64,000 nucleotides of DNA from the NCBI RefSeq assembly GCF_030913705.1, contig NZ_CP133190.1:3115501-3179500 (forward strand), read 5' to 3'. Position numbers and translations under genes: made by a program. The DNA comes from Anaerocolumna sp. MB42-C2. GTDB lineage: Bacteria > Bacillota > Clostridia > Lachnospirales > Lachnospiraceae. Shown here in pieces: positions 25,838 through 35,491 of the stretch (position 1 is the first letter of the stretch; each line of letters starts with the position of its first letter). The notes below the pieces were generated by a model that was given only the letters and a program-made list of their open reading frames with translations, had not been told where the DNA came from and did no database searches.

Positions 25838-27571
25838 CTATAATGGTATCTTTATATCTACCTGTGTATATAATCCCTCTTCGCTTTTGATTTCAAACAC
25901 ATCTTCTCTTCCGTAATAATACTGAATCCGTTCCATTGTTCCTTTAAATCCAAAACTCTTGTTATTATCAAGCATAATTTGGCTTAACTGTTCTTCATTC
26001 ATTCCTATACCGCTGTCATAGACTACAATGTGTAGTAGATTGCTGCTGGAAAAGACGGAAATTTTAATTATTCCTTTCTCCCCTTTTAATCGGATCCCGT
26101 GATATAAGCTATTTTCAACTAGTGGCTGTAAAATTAATTTAGGAATCTGAATCTTTAATAAATCATCTTGAAGTTCATATTTATCTTCAAATATATCTTC
26201 ATACCGTAATTTTTGCAGTTTTAAATAATCTTTTACAATATTGATTTCATCCTGAATGGATATCTCACTGCTGCCTTTGCTTAAAAACCTTCTATAAAAA
26301 TTCCCCAGTGTCTCGATGGCATCGTATACGGTATCGGGGGAATCCTCCAATGCAAGATAAGCGATGGTATCTAAAGTATTATATAAAAAATGCGGTTTCA
26401 CCTGTTCCTGTAATACGTCCAGTTCCGCTTTCTGCATGGATTTCTCTTTCTCTATCAGTTCGTTGATCAACCGGTTAATTGCCACCAGCATATTGTTATA
26501 ACTGTCTTTTAGGTGACCTATCTCATCATCAGGAAGTTTTAAGCTTACTCTTTTCAGCCATCCCTCTTTCGCCACGTCCATGGATTGCACCAGACGTTCG
26601 ATGGGGCTTGTAATGGAAACAGATATAAAAATTCCAATTAAAATCATGGAAAATACCGTAATAATTATTAGTGCCGCCATAATCCAGCTGGCTTGTGCAG
26701 GAATAATCCTAAGATAAGACATTTCCTCAATACCCGCAATAATAAAAGGAGTATTGGGTATCCGGTAATAAGACAAAACTTTTTCGTATCCAAAAGTGCC
26801 AATCGTGATCTGGTTATAAGTATCCTCCGTTATTGTTATTTTTGAAAGCTTATCCATATTATCGAATTTTTTTACCGGTTTTAAACTGCTGTCATAATAA
26901 TAAAACTGTTTATTTTTACTTGTAATATCCTTATAAGTTCCGGCTAAAATATCTTCTGTGAGATTTATGACCATCAAACCGATGGGTTCCTGCGTTTCCA
27001 TATCATTCACAATACGAATAAAAGAAATGATGGTATCACCGGATTTACGGTAAAATGCTCCGCCCCCATTCACCTTAAGTACATATCCACCTTTGGCGTC
27101 TATGATATCCTGATACCAGGATATCTCTTTCATCACATCTTTATTTACAACGGTAATACCGTTGGAGGTATTAATATAATTGCCGTCATTGCGGTACAAA
27201 TATACAGAGCTTATATAGTTAAAAGCATTGGTGATATCATAAATGGAGGTAATTGCTTTCTGGGTATATCTTGCACCTTTACTACTATCCCCTCTGAGAT
27301 AATCGGAAATATTGCCGTCTGCCATCATTAGCTGGCCCATACTGCTGATGGTATTAAGCTCGCTGTTTAAGTTATTTCCTATGGAGACCATAGTATTATA
27401 ATTACTTTCAAGAGTATAATCTATCATACTTCTCTTGATAAAAACCATAAAAATAATCGTAAAAAGAATTAAATACCCTCCGATTATGGTCAGAAACAGG
27501 TACCTGACTTTCTGCTTTAATTTTCGTGATGAGAACCATATTTTTATGTTTTTTACAAAATGTTTACTCAT
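25838..27571 (-). CDS. YesM-type sensor histidine kinase
   Basis: The 577-residue membrane kinase has a helix at about 18-40, an extracytoplasmic sensor domain to about 290, a second helix at about 295-320, a HAMP domain, a His-kinase domain with the phospho-acceptor in PHFLYNTLDTIAYLA, and an ATPase domain with the N-box LVENSLYHGI. The frame is open another 50 codons upstream to 27721. The ATG at 27571 was preferred because AGAGGT lies 10 nt upstream, the membrane signal begins there, and the upstream stretch is GC-rich and unlike coding sequence. Confidence 0.92.
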   Translation of the reverse strand: MSKHFVKNIKIWFSSRKLKQKVRYLFLTIIGGYLILFTIIFMVFIKRSMIDYTLESNYNTMVSIGNNLNSELNTISSMGQLMMADGNISDYLRGDSSKGARYTQKAITSIYDITNAFNYISSVYLYRNDGNYINTSNGITVVNKDVMKEISWYQDIIDAKGGYVLKVNGGGAFYRKSGDTIISFIRIVNDMETQEPIGLMVINLTEDILAGTYKDITSKNKQFYYYDSSLKPVKKFDNMDKLSKITITEDTYNQITIGTFGYEKVLSYYRIPNTPFIIAGIEEMSYLRIIPAQASWIMAALIIITVFSMILIGIFISVSITSPIERLVQSMDVAKEGWLKRVSLKLPDDEIGHLKDSYNNMLVAINRLINELIEKEKSMQKAELDVLQEQVKPHFLYNTLDTIAYLALEDSPDTVYDAIETLGNFYRRFLSKGSSEISIQDEINIVKDYLKLQKLRYEDIFEDKYELQDDLLKIQIPKLILQPLVENSLYHGIRLKGEKGIIKISVFSSSNLLHIVVYDSGIGMNEEQLSQIMLDNNKSFGFKGTMERIQYYYGREDVFEIKSEEGLYTQVDIKIPL

Positions 27572-27721
27572 TGATACAGATACCTCTACCCTGCTTCCTA
27601 ACTGTCTACTCTTAGCCTTACCTGTTACCAGACAACACCCAAGGTTCACTAACGGTGATTCGCTATACCTTGCCGTGTAGGATATCCGCCTACTAAACCA
27701 GTGGCCCTTTTCTGAACGCAC
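27572..27721 (-). other. GC-rich, structure-prone segment ahead of the kinase gene
   Basis: This 150-bp interval between the permease stop codon and the kinase ATG is about half G+C, well above its neighbours. It contains several short stem candidates in a row: GTAGG/CCTAC, TCAC/GTGA, CTG/CAG with a GTAA loop and CTAA/TTAG. It is open in the kinase frame but the predicted residues (many Arg, Ser, Gly) match nothing. It could be a structured 5' leader or intergenic RNA that sets kinase expression. No known riboswitch class is recognised. Confidence 0.4.
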
Positions 27722-28552
27722 TTAACCTTTTACAGCTCCCATTACCAGACTTTCCTGAATTTTACTGCTCATAAAACAGTAAACGATTAAAGTAGGGAAA
27801 GTTGCAATAACCAAAGCAGCACCAATCGGACCCCACTCGGTGGTATAAGAACCGGATAACGTCTGGATACCGACTGATAAAGTACGGTATGCCGAATCAC
27901 TGATAAAGATAACTGCAAACATTAATTCATTCCAAGCCTGTAAAAAAGTAAAGATTGCTATGGTGGCAAGTGCAGGTTTCATAAGCGGCACAATCACACG
28001 CCAGAAGATTCCGTAAACGCTGCAGCCGTCAATACAGGCAGCCTCTTCCAGCTCTTTCGGAATAGTTTCTATAAAACTGCTGCTGATTAATATTGCCATC
28101 GCCAGAGCAAATGCGGCATACGGAATAATCAAAGCCTGATAGGAATTAGTCATTTTTAATCTGCTTAAGAGAATAAATACCGGAAGTATAGCTGCATGAA
28201 TCGGTACGGTAAGCCCCAGCATAAAGATGTTATTCATCATCTTTCTGCCCTTCCATATCATTCTGGTTAAAGCATAAGTCGCCATTAAGGCTACTATGGC
28301 AGTTAATAGTATAGTTGCACCGGTTACTACAATACTGTTAAAGAAATAAAGGCCCACTTTCCCTTTTGTAAGTGCAGTCGTATAATTTTCCCATAACCAG
28401 TTATGAGGCAATCCTATAATATTTTTACCGAATATTTCACTGTTATCCTTTAAGGAGAAAGTAAACATCCAGTACAAGGGAAATATCTGTATAATTGCCC
28501 AGATGCATAAAACAGCAAATATAATCTTATTTCCTACCCGTAATTTTTTCAT
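27722..28552 (-). CDS. Sugar ABC transporter permease (MalG/UgpE type)
   Basis: The 276-residue permease has six membrane helices and the EAA loop EEAACIDGCSVYGIFWRVIVP near residue 190, which docks to the ATPase. It belongs to the carbohydrate-uptake CUT1 group. It begins directly after the first permease gene and forms the importer with it and the binding protein. No ATPase gene is present, which is usual for CUT1 systems that share an MsmX-type ATPase. Confidence 0.93.
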   Translation of the reverse strand: MKKLRVGNKIIFAVLCIWAIIQIFPLYWMFTFSLKDNSEIFGKNIIGLPHNWLWENYTTALTKGKVGLYFFNSIVVTGATILLTAIVALMATYALTRMIWKGRKMMNNIFMLGLTVPIHAAILPVFILLSRLKMTNSYQALIIPYAAFALAMAILISSSFIETIPKELEEAACIDGCSVYGIFWRVIVPLMKPALATIAIFTFLQAWNELMFAVIFISDSAYRTLSVGIQTLSGSYTTEWGPIGAALVIATFPTLIVYCFMSSKIQESLVMGAVKG

Positions 28553-29437
28553 CTAGTCTTCCTCCTCCGTCTTAAAGAATTTACGAATCACCATTGCAAA
28601 GAAGAAACATAAGAATATAATTGCAATCGCTATAGAGCTGCCGAATCCATACCGGTTTCGTCCAAATATCATCGATACCATTAATGTACTTGGAACTTCA
28701 CTTGCATGTGCCGGACCGCCATTTGTTAATACATAAATCAAATCAAATGCCTTTAAGGAACCGGTTACTGCAAATATCACGCAGACACGTATAATGGGTT
28801 TTAACAGAGGAATAGTTAGAAATCTTGCGATACCCCATTCCGTAGCACCATCAATCTTAGCTGCTTCCCTAAGGTCAGGTGAAATAGATTTAATACCGGC
28901 ATACATCAGCAACATATGATATCCCACATACTGCCATAAAATCGGTATAAACACTGCATAAAGTGCTGTTTTCTGATCCCCCAGCCAGACTTTAGCCAAA
29001 GAATCCAGGCCCAGACTGCGAAGTGCCGAGTTAACTAAACCATAATCGGGATTGTATATTTTCATCCATAACTGACCAATAACTACAGTAGAAATTAATA
29101 CAGGAATAAAAAATACTGCTACAAAAAATTTCTCACCTTTTACTCCCTTGGCCAGTATAATCGCAAAAAACAGAGAGATCGGCAGCTGAATCACGGTGGA
29201 TAACAGGGCAAGCAGTAAGGCATTACCCATTGTTTTAGGAAAACCTGCCGATTTACTAGTAAATAATTCTTTATAATTATCAAATCCTACGAATACGCCT
29301 TTTGTTATACCATCCCAGTCAAGAAAGCTGTAATATCCGGACATTAGAATAGGCACTATAATAATTAATGCAAATAATATTACTGCCGGAAGCATAAATA
29401 GGATAATTGCCGTCTTGTTATTTCTTACTTTGTTCAT
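28553..29437 (-). CDS. Sugar ABC transporter permease (MalF/UgpA type)
   Basis: The 294-residue permease has six membrane helices and the EAA loop EAAKIDGATEWGIARFLTIP. The ATG at 29437 is preceded by GGGAGG with 7 nt; the frame is open to 29509 without support. It lies between the binding-protein gene and the second permease, and ends 1 bp before the latter begins. Confidence 0.92.
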   Translation of the reverse strand: MNKVRNNKTAIILFMLPAVILFALIIIVPILMSGYYSFLDWDGITKGVFVGFDNYKELFTSKSAGFPKTMGNALLLALLSTVIQLPISLFFAIILAKGVKGEKFFVAVFFIPVLISTVVIGQLWMKIYNPDYGLVNSALRSLGLDSLAKVWLGDQKTALYAVFIPILWQYVGYHMLLMYAGIKSISPDLREAAKIDGATEWGIARFLTIPLLKPIIRVCVIFAVTGSLKAFDLIYVLTNGGPAHASEVPSTLMVSMIFGRNRYGFGSSIAIAIIFLCFFFAMVIRKFFKTEEED

Positions 29438-29556
29438 GTAAATTCCTCCCGGTAAGTATCTATAGGTAAAAAAGAGTTGTACTGCCTGGTTATCAGCCAG
29501 ACAGTACACTGATTGCAGATTGCCATGGAACAGTAAGTCGATTAAGATTTCACTGT

Positions 29557-30912
29557 TTATTTGCTTTGTAATTGGCTTGCCATTGCTTCAACAAACTCTT
29601 CCGGTGATAAATTACCGGTGTATAACTCCTGTAATAAAGCAAGGTATTCGCCCGCATCATTTGCATCCATTAAAGTATCAAACCATAAGGTGAAAGAGGT
29701 TGCTCCGGATGCATATTCTGCAACCTTCTTAGTGATAGGATTCACAGAGCTGTCATCATAATCTACTTTCCAGGCAGCAATACCTGCTCCGTCAAGATAT
29801 GCATATTTTGAAATGCTCTTTGTTAATTCGAATACAGCATTACCTGCTTCATCCGGATATTTCGTAGACTGGCTTACCATAATCGTATCTGCCGCACCAC
29901 CCATGAAATCAGTTATCTTAGCGTTGTTACTGTTAATAACCGGGATAGGCGCTACATCAAAATCTTCAGGATTAGTTGCATCTGTTAAAATAGAACCGCC
30001 CATCCAGCTTCCTGTGATATACATAGGAACGGTTCCGTTATAGAAATTAGCACTTGCTTCGTCATTGGATAAACCGGTTGCCCCCTCAAGGAAAGCACCC
30101 ATATCTACAAGCTCCTTGATTTTTGCAGCAGAAGCCAGGAAATCCGGATCCTTGTAACTTACACCATTTTTCGTTACAGCAGCAGCTGTCTTAGTAGGTC
30201 CGGCAGATTTAAGAGTCAAAGCATCATGTGCCATTGCAAGTACCCAGGTATCTTTTACGCTGACACCAAAAGGTGTAATTCCGTTATCTAAGAATGTCTG
30301 GCAGACTTTAACCAATTCTTCCCAGGTTGCGGGTGCTTTTAAACCATATTTATCAAACATTGCTTTGTTGTAAAATAAAGCGGATACCGGTGTTGTATAA
30401 GTAGAACCGTAAAGAACACTGTCGTAAGTTGCATTACTTAAAGCAGCTTGCGGTAATTGTGCTTTATAATCCTCTGTATAATATTTATCCAAAGGCATTA
30501 CTTTTCCCGATGCTACAAAGGACTTAGAGAAACCGCCGCCCCAGGTATAGAATAAGTCAGGAAGCTCATTGGCCGCTACTGCAGATTTAATCTTAGTTTT
30601 ATAAGATTCATTTTCAAAGGTTTCATGTACGATTTTTACTCCTGGATGCGCAGCTTCATAATCTGCAATTGCCTGTGTATAGGCATGATTAAAGGAATCA
30701 CTTTCCGTTGCAATACTCCACAGTGTTAATTGAACTTCTCCCTTAGCCCCATCTTTTGAAGTATCTGAATTCTGTGTTTCTTCTGTATCTGTTTTTGATC
30801 CGGTCTGACCTTCATTAGCATCTTTTCCCCCGGCATTTCCGCATGCAGCCAGAGAAATAACCATTACAAATCCTAAACAAACTGCTGAAAACTTCTTAAA
30901 AATCTTTCTCAT
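29557..30912 (-). CDS. Sugar-binding lipoprotein of ABC importer
   Basis: The 451-residue extracellular solute-binding protein (family 1) has a lipoprotein signal with LAAC and Cys24, an acidic Thr/Asp linker, then the VQLTLWSIATESDSF strand and the usual two-lobed periplasmic-binding fold (with WEELVKVCQTFLDNGITP). The ligand is probably an oligosaccharide but cannot be named. The ATG at 30912 has GGAGG 5 nt upstream. It is the first gene of the importer/two-component operon. Confidence 0.93.
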   Translation of the reverse strand: MRKIFKKFSAVCLGFVMVISLAACGNAGGKDANEGQTGSKTDTEETQNSDTSKDGAKGEVQLTLWSIATESDSFNHAYTQAIADYEAAHPGVKIVHETFENESYKTKIKSAVAANELPDLFYTWGGGFSKSFVASGKVMPLDKYYTEDYKAQLPQAALSNATYDSVLYGSTYTTPVSALFYNKAMFDKYGLKAPATWEELVKVCQTFLDNGITPFGVSVKDTWVLAMAHDALTLKSAGPTKTAAAVTKNGVSYKDPDFLASAAKIKELVDMGAFLEGATGLSNDEASANFYNGTVPMYITGSWMGGSILTDATNPEDFDVAPIPVINSNNAKITDFMGGAADTIMVSQSTKYPDEAGNAVFELTKSISKYAYLDGAGIAAWKVDYDDSSVNPITKKVAEYASGATSFTLWFDTLMDANDAGEYLALLQELYTGNLSPEEFVEAMASQLQSK

Positions 30913-31130
30913 ATAGTCCTCCAATACATTTTTGATAAGTTAATTATAAAAAATATCTTGTCCGCCATAAACGTATTTTCTTTACGTCAATGGGTACTTT
31001 TTTTACCTTTAAATAGTCTTTTGTTTATAAAACCTTTTTATTCTATACTTCGCCATACAAAAACAAATTTAATATTACGGTTCCGTCAATTTACACAATT
31101 TAAATTATGAAATTACTTAGAATTAGACCA
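30913..31130. other. Upstream region of the sugar importer operon
   Basis: The AT-rich interval must hold the promoter of the minus-strand importer operon, but no -10/-35 pair with good spacing stands out. An AraC-type regulator (the YesN-like protein) is expected to bind here. No direct repeat could be assigned. Confidence 0.35.
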
Positions 31131-31215
31131 AAAAAAAGCATCTGCAGAGTCATTTATATAACTGCTTTAAAATATTATAACAGCAGTTATATAAATTTAT
31201 ACCATTCTGCGATGC
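31131..31215 (-). terminator. Terminator of the transglutaminase-like gene
   Basis: A perfect 15-bp stem, ATTTATATAACTGCT (31152-31166) with its complement (31182-31196), is extended by an outer imperfect stem GCATC-TGCAGA/TCTGCGATGC. It is followed on the minus strand by seven or more T. It lies 45 nt after the stop codon. Confidence 0.8.
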
Positions 31216-31259
31216 CTCATAATTATTTATGTATAAGATTTATTACCAAAACGCTAATT

Positions 31260-32126
31260 TTATTCTATGTAGGATACTTTACTCATAACATAATTTTGAC
31301 AAAACTCTTCTTTCTTAAATTCCTCATCCCTTTTATGGCCTTTAAAATCTCCATTCGATTTTAGAAAATAATCATAGGTAGAAATGCTTTTTCCGTCAGA
31401 TGTTAATGGATCATCCCAGGTACAATCTATGTTATACCATTTACCCCCTAATTTAACTATATTCCAACCGTGGCTGTCTTTATTGCCGGTTCCTGTTATA
31501 ATGCGGCAGGGTATTCCTGCTTCAGTAAACATTTTATATGCAATGCTCATATATCCCTGGCAAGTGGACCTTTTATTTATCAAATTATCATAAGCAGAAT
31601 AATTTTCCGTATCCGTATCATAAGATGAATTTTCAATAATATAGTCATGAATCATCTTAATTTTTTCATAATCAGTTTTTTTATCAATCTCCCATTTTTG
31701 AAACAGCTTTTTAATCGTTTCATCTACCTGGGAGGTTTCTTTTGCAGTCTCATTATACTCAAATTCATAAGTAATGGTAAGAACATTCCCAAATCCTACA
31801 ATATGGGCATAAATACTGTTGGTTTTATACCTTAAGTAATCATAATCACTTGAAGTTCTTTTATCATCTATTTCATAAACCAGATCAATAGCATCTTCCG
31901 TAAACCACTCCATGCTCTCTACTTTACCGACAAAACGGAGTTCAATTTCTGTTAAGCCCTCTAACATGGCACTGCGAACATCCTTAACAAAAGTTTGTGC
32001 GTTTCCGGTTTGATCTGCATAACCGGTAAAAAACAGCCAATCCGTTAAATGGTATCTGTTGTTAACAGTATAAAGAAGCAGAACTAAGAAAATTAATGAA
32101 AACAGAAACTTAAAAAATTGTCTCAT
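31260..32126 (-). CDS. Membrane-anchored transglutaminase-like protein
   Basis: The 288-residue protein has one N-terminal helix (5-21) and a C-terminal transglutaminase-like (papain-fold) domain with the triad Cys189 (STCQGYMSIAYK), His219 (DSHGWNIVK) and Asp234 (YNIDCTWDDP). Bacterial members act as peptidases or wall-linked enzymes, and some have no known substrate. It stands between spoVG and the importer. A surface or spore-envelope role is inference only. Confidence 0.88.
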   Translation of the reverse strand: MRQFFKFLFSLIFLVLLLYTVNNRYHLTDWLFFTGYADQTGNAQTFVKDVRSAMLEGLTEIELRFVGKVESMEWFTEDAIDLVYEIDDKRTSSDYDYLRYKTNSIYAHIVGFGNVLTITYEFEYNETAKETSQVDETIKKLFQKWEIDKKTDYEKIKMIHDYIIENSSYDTDTENYSAYDNLINKRSTCQGYMSIAYKMFTEAGIPCRIITGTGNKDSHGWNIVKLGGKWYNIDCTWDDPLTSDGKSISTYDYFLKSNGDFKGHKRDEEFKKEEFCQNYVMSKVSYIE

Positions 32127-32300
32127 ATATCAACCCCTTTTTCATAATCTTCTTTTATATTTATTAAAGCCCTTCATCACACAATCAAGAAACAAATTTG
32201 TATATAAAGACGAAACAATAATATTTTTTTTGAAATTCGATTCATAGTAATTTAATTACTATTATACTCTACTACTATATCAGTCTGCAATCTATAAATA

Positions 32301-32350
32301 CAAAAGGAGTATCTTAAATGCCCCTTAACAGTCAATTAAGATACTCCCCT
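32301..32350 (-). terminator. Terminator of spoVG
   Basis: GGAGTATCTTAA (32306-32317) and TTAAGATACTCC (32336-32347) form a perfect 12-bp stem, followed on the minus strand by four T. It starts 8 nt after the spoVG stop codon. Confidence 0.82.
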
Positions 32351-32357
32351 CATTTTA

Positions 32358-32636
32358 CTACATTTCTTTTTCTTCAAATTCTTCAGCAGCGATTTCATAG
32401 CTTTCCAGAATTATTTTTTGAATTTTATCTCTTGTTACCGAATTAATTGGATGTGCGATGTCGCGATACTCCCCGTCACCTGCTTTTCGGCTGGGCATTG
32501 CAATGAATAATCCTTTTTCACCTTCGATTACTTTAATATCATGTACTACGAATTCGTTATCCATTGTAATTGATACGACCGCCTTCATCTTTCCTTCTTT
32601 ACTTACCTTGCGTACACGCACGTCTGTTATCTGCAT
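32358..32636 (-). CDS. spoVG: RNA-binding regulator SpoVG
   Basis: The 92-residue protein is a full-length Spo[13 protein letters not shown] at the start, then [19 protein letters not shown]. SpoVG is a nucleic-acid-binding post-transcriptional regulator affecting sporulation division and surface genes. It lies 41 bp downstream of glgD on the same strand. GGGGG lies 6-7 nt before the ATG. Confidence 0.97.
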   Translation of the reverse strand: MQITDVRVRKVSKEGKMKAVVSITMDNEFVVHDIKVIEGEKGLFIAMPSRKAGDGEYRDIAHPINSVTRDKIQKIILESYEIAAEEFEEKEM

Positions 32637-32677
32637 TGTGTAGATCCCCCTTTAATATTTATCTTTTTGTTATTCGT

Positions 32678-33799
32678 CTAGAGTATATATCTTTCATTTT
32701 TCTCTACTACTATTTTGATATTTCCCGGTTCCCCAATGTGGGTTGTATTTACCCTGATTGTATCCCGGCTTTCTACTATGCAATTCTCTATATAAGTGTT
32801 GTCCCCAATATATACATCATTTAATATGATGGAATTTTTAATGGTACAGTTATTGCCTATATAAACTTTCTTAAACACAATAGAATTTTCAACTACTCCG
32901 TTGATAATACATCCGCTGGAAATAATGCAGTTTTTCACGGAAGATCCCTGATTATACTTTGCTGGCGGTAAATCGTCAATCTTAGAATAAATGTCCGGAT
33001 ATTCTTTAAAAAAATAGTCCCTGACGTCTTTCTTTAAGAAGTCCATATTCGTCTTATAATAAGAATCTACGGTTGCTATGTTACTCCAATACGTATCCAT
33101 CTCATAGGCATATATTTTCTTCAGGTTTTTATAACGAATCAAAATATCTTTCACAAAGTCATAGCGGTCTTCCTCGGCTGAAATCTCTAAAAGCTCAATT
33201 AACAATCTTCTTCTTATAACATAAATACCTATGGAAACGGTATTAGCAGATGTCATAAGCGGCTTTTCCTCAAACTCAACTATTCTTCCATCTTCATTTG
33301 TATTAATAATTCCAAATCTGCTTGCATCCTCTCCTTCTATTAATTGTTTACTTACCACCGTGATATCCGCTTTTTTATTAATATGATATTCCAGCACTTT
33401 ATTATAATCCAGCTTATAAACACCATCACCGGATGTAATAACTACATAAGGTTCATGACTATTTTTTAAAAAATTAAGATTCTGATACATGGTATCTGCG
33501 GTTCCACGGTACCAGAAACTATTATCTGCCGTAATGGTTGGGGTGAATACAAATAACCCCCCCTGTTTTCTACCGAAATCCCACCATTTGGAGGAATTCA
33601 GATGTTCATTTAATGATCTCGAATTATACTGCGTAAATACAGCTACTTTCTGTATATGGGAATTGGACATATTACTTAATGCAAAATCAATACAGCGGTA
33701 ACTCCCTGCAACCGGCATAGCAGCTATCGCCCTTTTACCCGATAATTCCCTCATTTTATTACTGTTGCCGCCGGCTAATATGATTCCTACTGCTCTCAT
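32678..33799 (-). CDS. glgD: GlgD, regulatory subunit of glucose-1-phosphate adenylyltransferase
   Basis: The 373-residue protein has the nucleotidyltransferase fold with a C-terminal left-handed beta-helix (from about 270). The substrate-binding glycine loop is altered: [12 protein letters not shown] stands where GlgC has [12 protein letters not shown]. This loss of the Gly-Arg pair is typical of the GlgD partner, which boosts GlgC in a heteromer. The start overlaps glgC by 4 bp, so translation is coupled. Confidence 0.92.
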   Translation of the reverse strand: MRAVGIILAGGNSNKMRELSGKRAIAAMPVAGSYRCIDFALSNMSNSHIQKVAVFTQYNSRSLNEHLNSSKWWDFGRKQGGLFVFTPTITADNSFWYRGTADTMYQNLNFLKNSHEPYVVITSGDGVYKLDYNKVLEYHINKKADITVVSKQLIEGEDASRFGIINTNEDGRIVEFEEKPLMTSANTVSIGIYVIRRRLLIELLEISAEEDRYDFVKDILIRYKNLKKIYAYEMDTYWSNIATVDSYYKTNMDFLKKDVRDYFFKEYPDIYSKIDDLPPAKYNQGSSVKNCIISSGCIINGVVENSIVFKKVYIGNNCTIKNSIILNDVYIGDNTYIENCIVESRDTIRVNTTHIGEPGNIKIVVEKNERYIL

Positions 33800-35070
33800 A
33801 GCTTACCACCTGCCTTAATCAATGTTTCGCCTCCAGATAGAACTCCGTCCGGATAATCTTCCATTGTGGTTAATCCGGCAACAGCCGTATTTTTACCAAT
33901 TTTGACATGGGGTGGAATCACTGATTTCTCCGCTATAGTTACGAGCCCATACGAATAAATTGACGGTTCTTTTATATTTGGAACCTCTTCACCAATGCCA
34001 AGTTCGGAATACGCCCCCACTTTAGCACTTTCTGCCACGATAGATTTATGAATAACAGCTCCATCCTCTATTATGACGTCTTTCATTATAATGGAATCTC
34101 TTACCACCGCTCCAGTACCAATATAAGTACCGGAACCGATAACGGAGTTATATACTTCACCATAGATTTCAGCGCCGTCACCGATAATCGCTTTATTAAT
34201 TACCGCCGTATCTGCTATGTATTGCGGGAGTATGGTATCACCTTTGGTATATATCTTCCAGAACTCTTCATATAAATTAAATACCGGTACCAGGTCAATC
34301 AATTCCATATTAGATTCCCAGTATGACCCTAAAGTTCCGACATCTTTCCAATATCCATTATATTCATAAGCGAATATCCGGTCTCCCCGTTCATGACAGT
34401 AAGGAATTATGTGTTTACCAAAATCACAACCCTTTTGTTCAGATAAAGTAATCAAAGCCTCTCTTAAGATATTCCAGGAGAAGATGTAAATTCCCATGGA
34501 AGCTAAGTTGCTTCTTGGCTTTTGTGGTTTTTCCTCAAAATCGATTATTCTCTTTTCCTCATCGGTAATGACCACTCCGAAACGACTGGCTTCTTCCATA
34601 GGTACCGGAATCGTGGCTAAGGTAATATCCGCCTTATGCTGCTTATGAAAATCCAGCATTGACTCATAATCCATCTTATAGATATGGTCACCGCCTAAGA
34701 TCAGCACATACTCCGGATTATAATATTCCATATATTCAAGGTTCTGATAAATAGCATTCGCCGTACCGGTATACCACTCACTGCTGTTATATTTTTCATG
34801 AGGAGGGAGAATAGATACACCGCCGATATTGCGGTCCAGATCCCAGGGAATCCCTATTCCAATATGAGTATTCAGTCTTAATGGTTGATATTGGGTTAAT
34901 ACTCCTACTGTATCCACACCTGAATTGATGCAATTGCTTAGAGGAAAATCTATAATTCTATATTTTCCTCCAAATGCCACTGCAGGTTTAGCCAGATTTG
35001 AAGTAAGAACACCAAGCCTTGAACCTTGTCCACCCGCAAGAAGCATAGCAATCATTTCTTTTCTAATCAA
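33796..35070 (-). CDS. glgC: Glucose-1-phosphate adenylyltransferase GlgC
   Basis: GlgC makes ADP-glucose, the donor for glycogen synthesis. The 424-residue protein carries [31 protein letters not shown] and [16 protein letters not shown], then a beta-helix with hexapeptide repeats (about 290-400). The start is TTG with AGGAGG upstream. A promoter is visible at 35102-35130. It is the catalytic partner of GlgD. Confidence 0.96.
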   Translation of the reverse strand: MIRKEMIAMLLAGGQGSRLGVLTSNLAKPAVAFGGKYRIIDFPLSNCINSGVDTVGVLTQYQPLRLNTHIGIGIPWDLDRNIGGVSILPPHEKYNSSEWYTGTANAIYQNLEYMEYYNPEYVLILGGDHIYKMDYESMLDFHKQHKADITLATIPVPMEEASRFGVVITDEEKRIIDFEEKPQKPRSNLASMGIYIFSWNILREALITLSEQKGCDFGKHIIPYCHERGDRIFAYEYNGYWKDVGTLGSYWESNMELIDLVPVFNLYEEFWKIYTKGDTILPQYIADTAVINKAIIGDGAEIYGEVYNSVIGSGTYIGTGAVVRDSIIMKDVIIEDGAVIHKSIVAESAKVGAYSELGIGEEVPNIKEPSIYSYGLVTIAEKSVIPPHVKIGKNTAVAGLTTMEDYPDGVLSGGETLIKAGGKL

Positions 35071-35101
35071 GCAATCACCTCCTATTGTTTATTTTGACAC
35101 C

Positions 35102-35130
35102 ATTATACCATTCTTTTACATAAATGTGAA
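35102..35130 (-). promoter_or_regulatory. glgCD promoter
   Basis: On the minus strand TTCACA (35125-35130) and TATAAT (35102-35107) are spaced 17 bp, with TGG in front of the -10. It lies 32 bp upstream of the glgC TTG start. Confidence 0.65.
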
Positions 35131-35491
35131 TAAATTTTACAAATATTTTAAAATAAATTATTCTTTTTTTAGCATTATACCTAATTTCATTCTAATTTAC
35201 TTAAAAAACTAATTCATAACTTTATAAAATTATTGTCTTCACCCGGCTAATTCATAAAAAATTAATAATAATTCATACTTCTGTTATTTTTGTATCCATA
35301 GAGCCAAGTTACAATAACCAAATTTTATCATATCTTGTTGGTATGCTGAATTTTTTAATTGTATTTTTATAGGAAATGATTATAATAACTTATAGATAAA
35401 AATATCTAAATAAGGCTATTATATAAGAAGAGTTTTATTTCATGTTAATCGTTTATACAAAATAATCAATTAAGATAGGAAGTGCAATTTA
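35131..35491. other. AT-rich interval between divergent glgC and murC
   Basis: About 360 bp of very AT-rich DNA without a gene. It must contain the murC promoter, but no well-spaced element can be singled out. AGGAAG precedes the murC ATG. No repeat of families A or B is seen here. Confidence 0.45.

Noticed and set aside
27572-27721. N-terminal extension of the sensor kinase (50 residues)
   Set aside because: The ATG at 27571 has a ribosome site and begins the membrane-protein signal. The extension is GC-rich, structure-prone and matches no kinase N-terminus.
27572-27721. Group II intron fragment starting GTGCG
   Set aside because: Only the first bases fit. No domain V hairpin and no intron-encoded protein follow.
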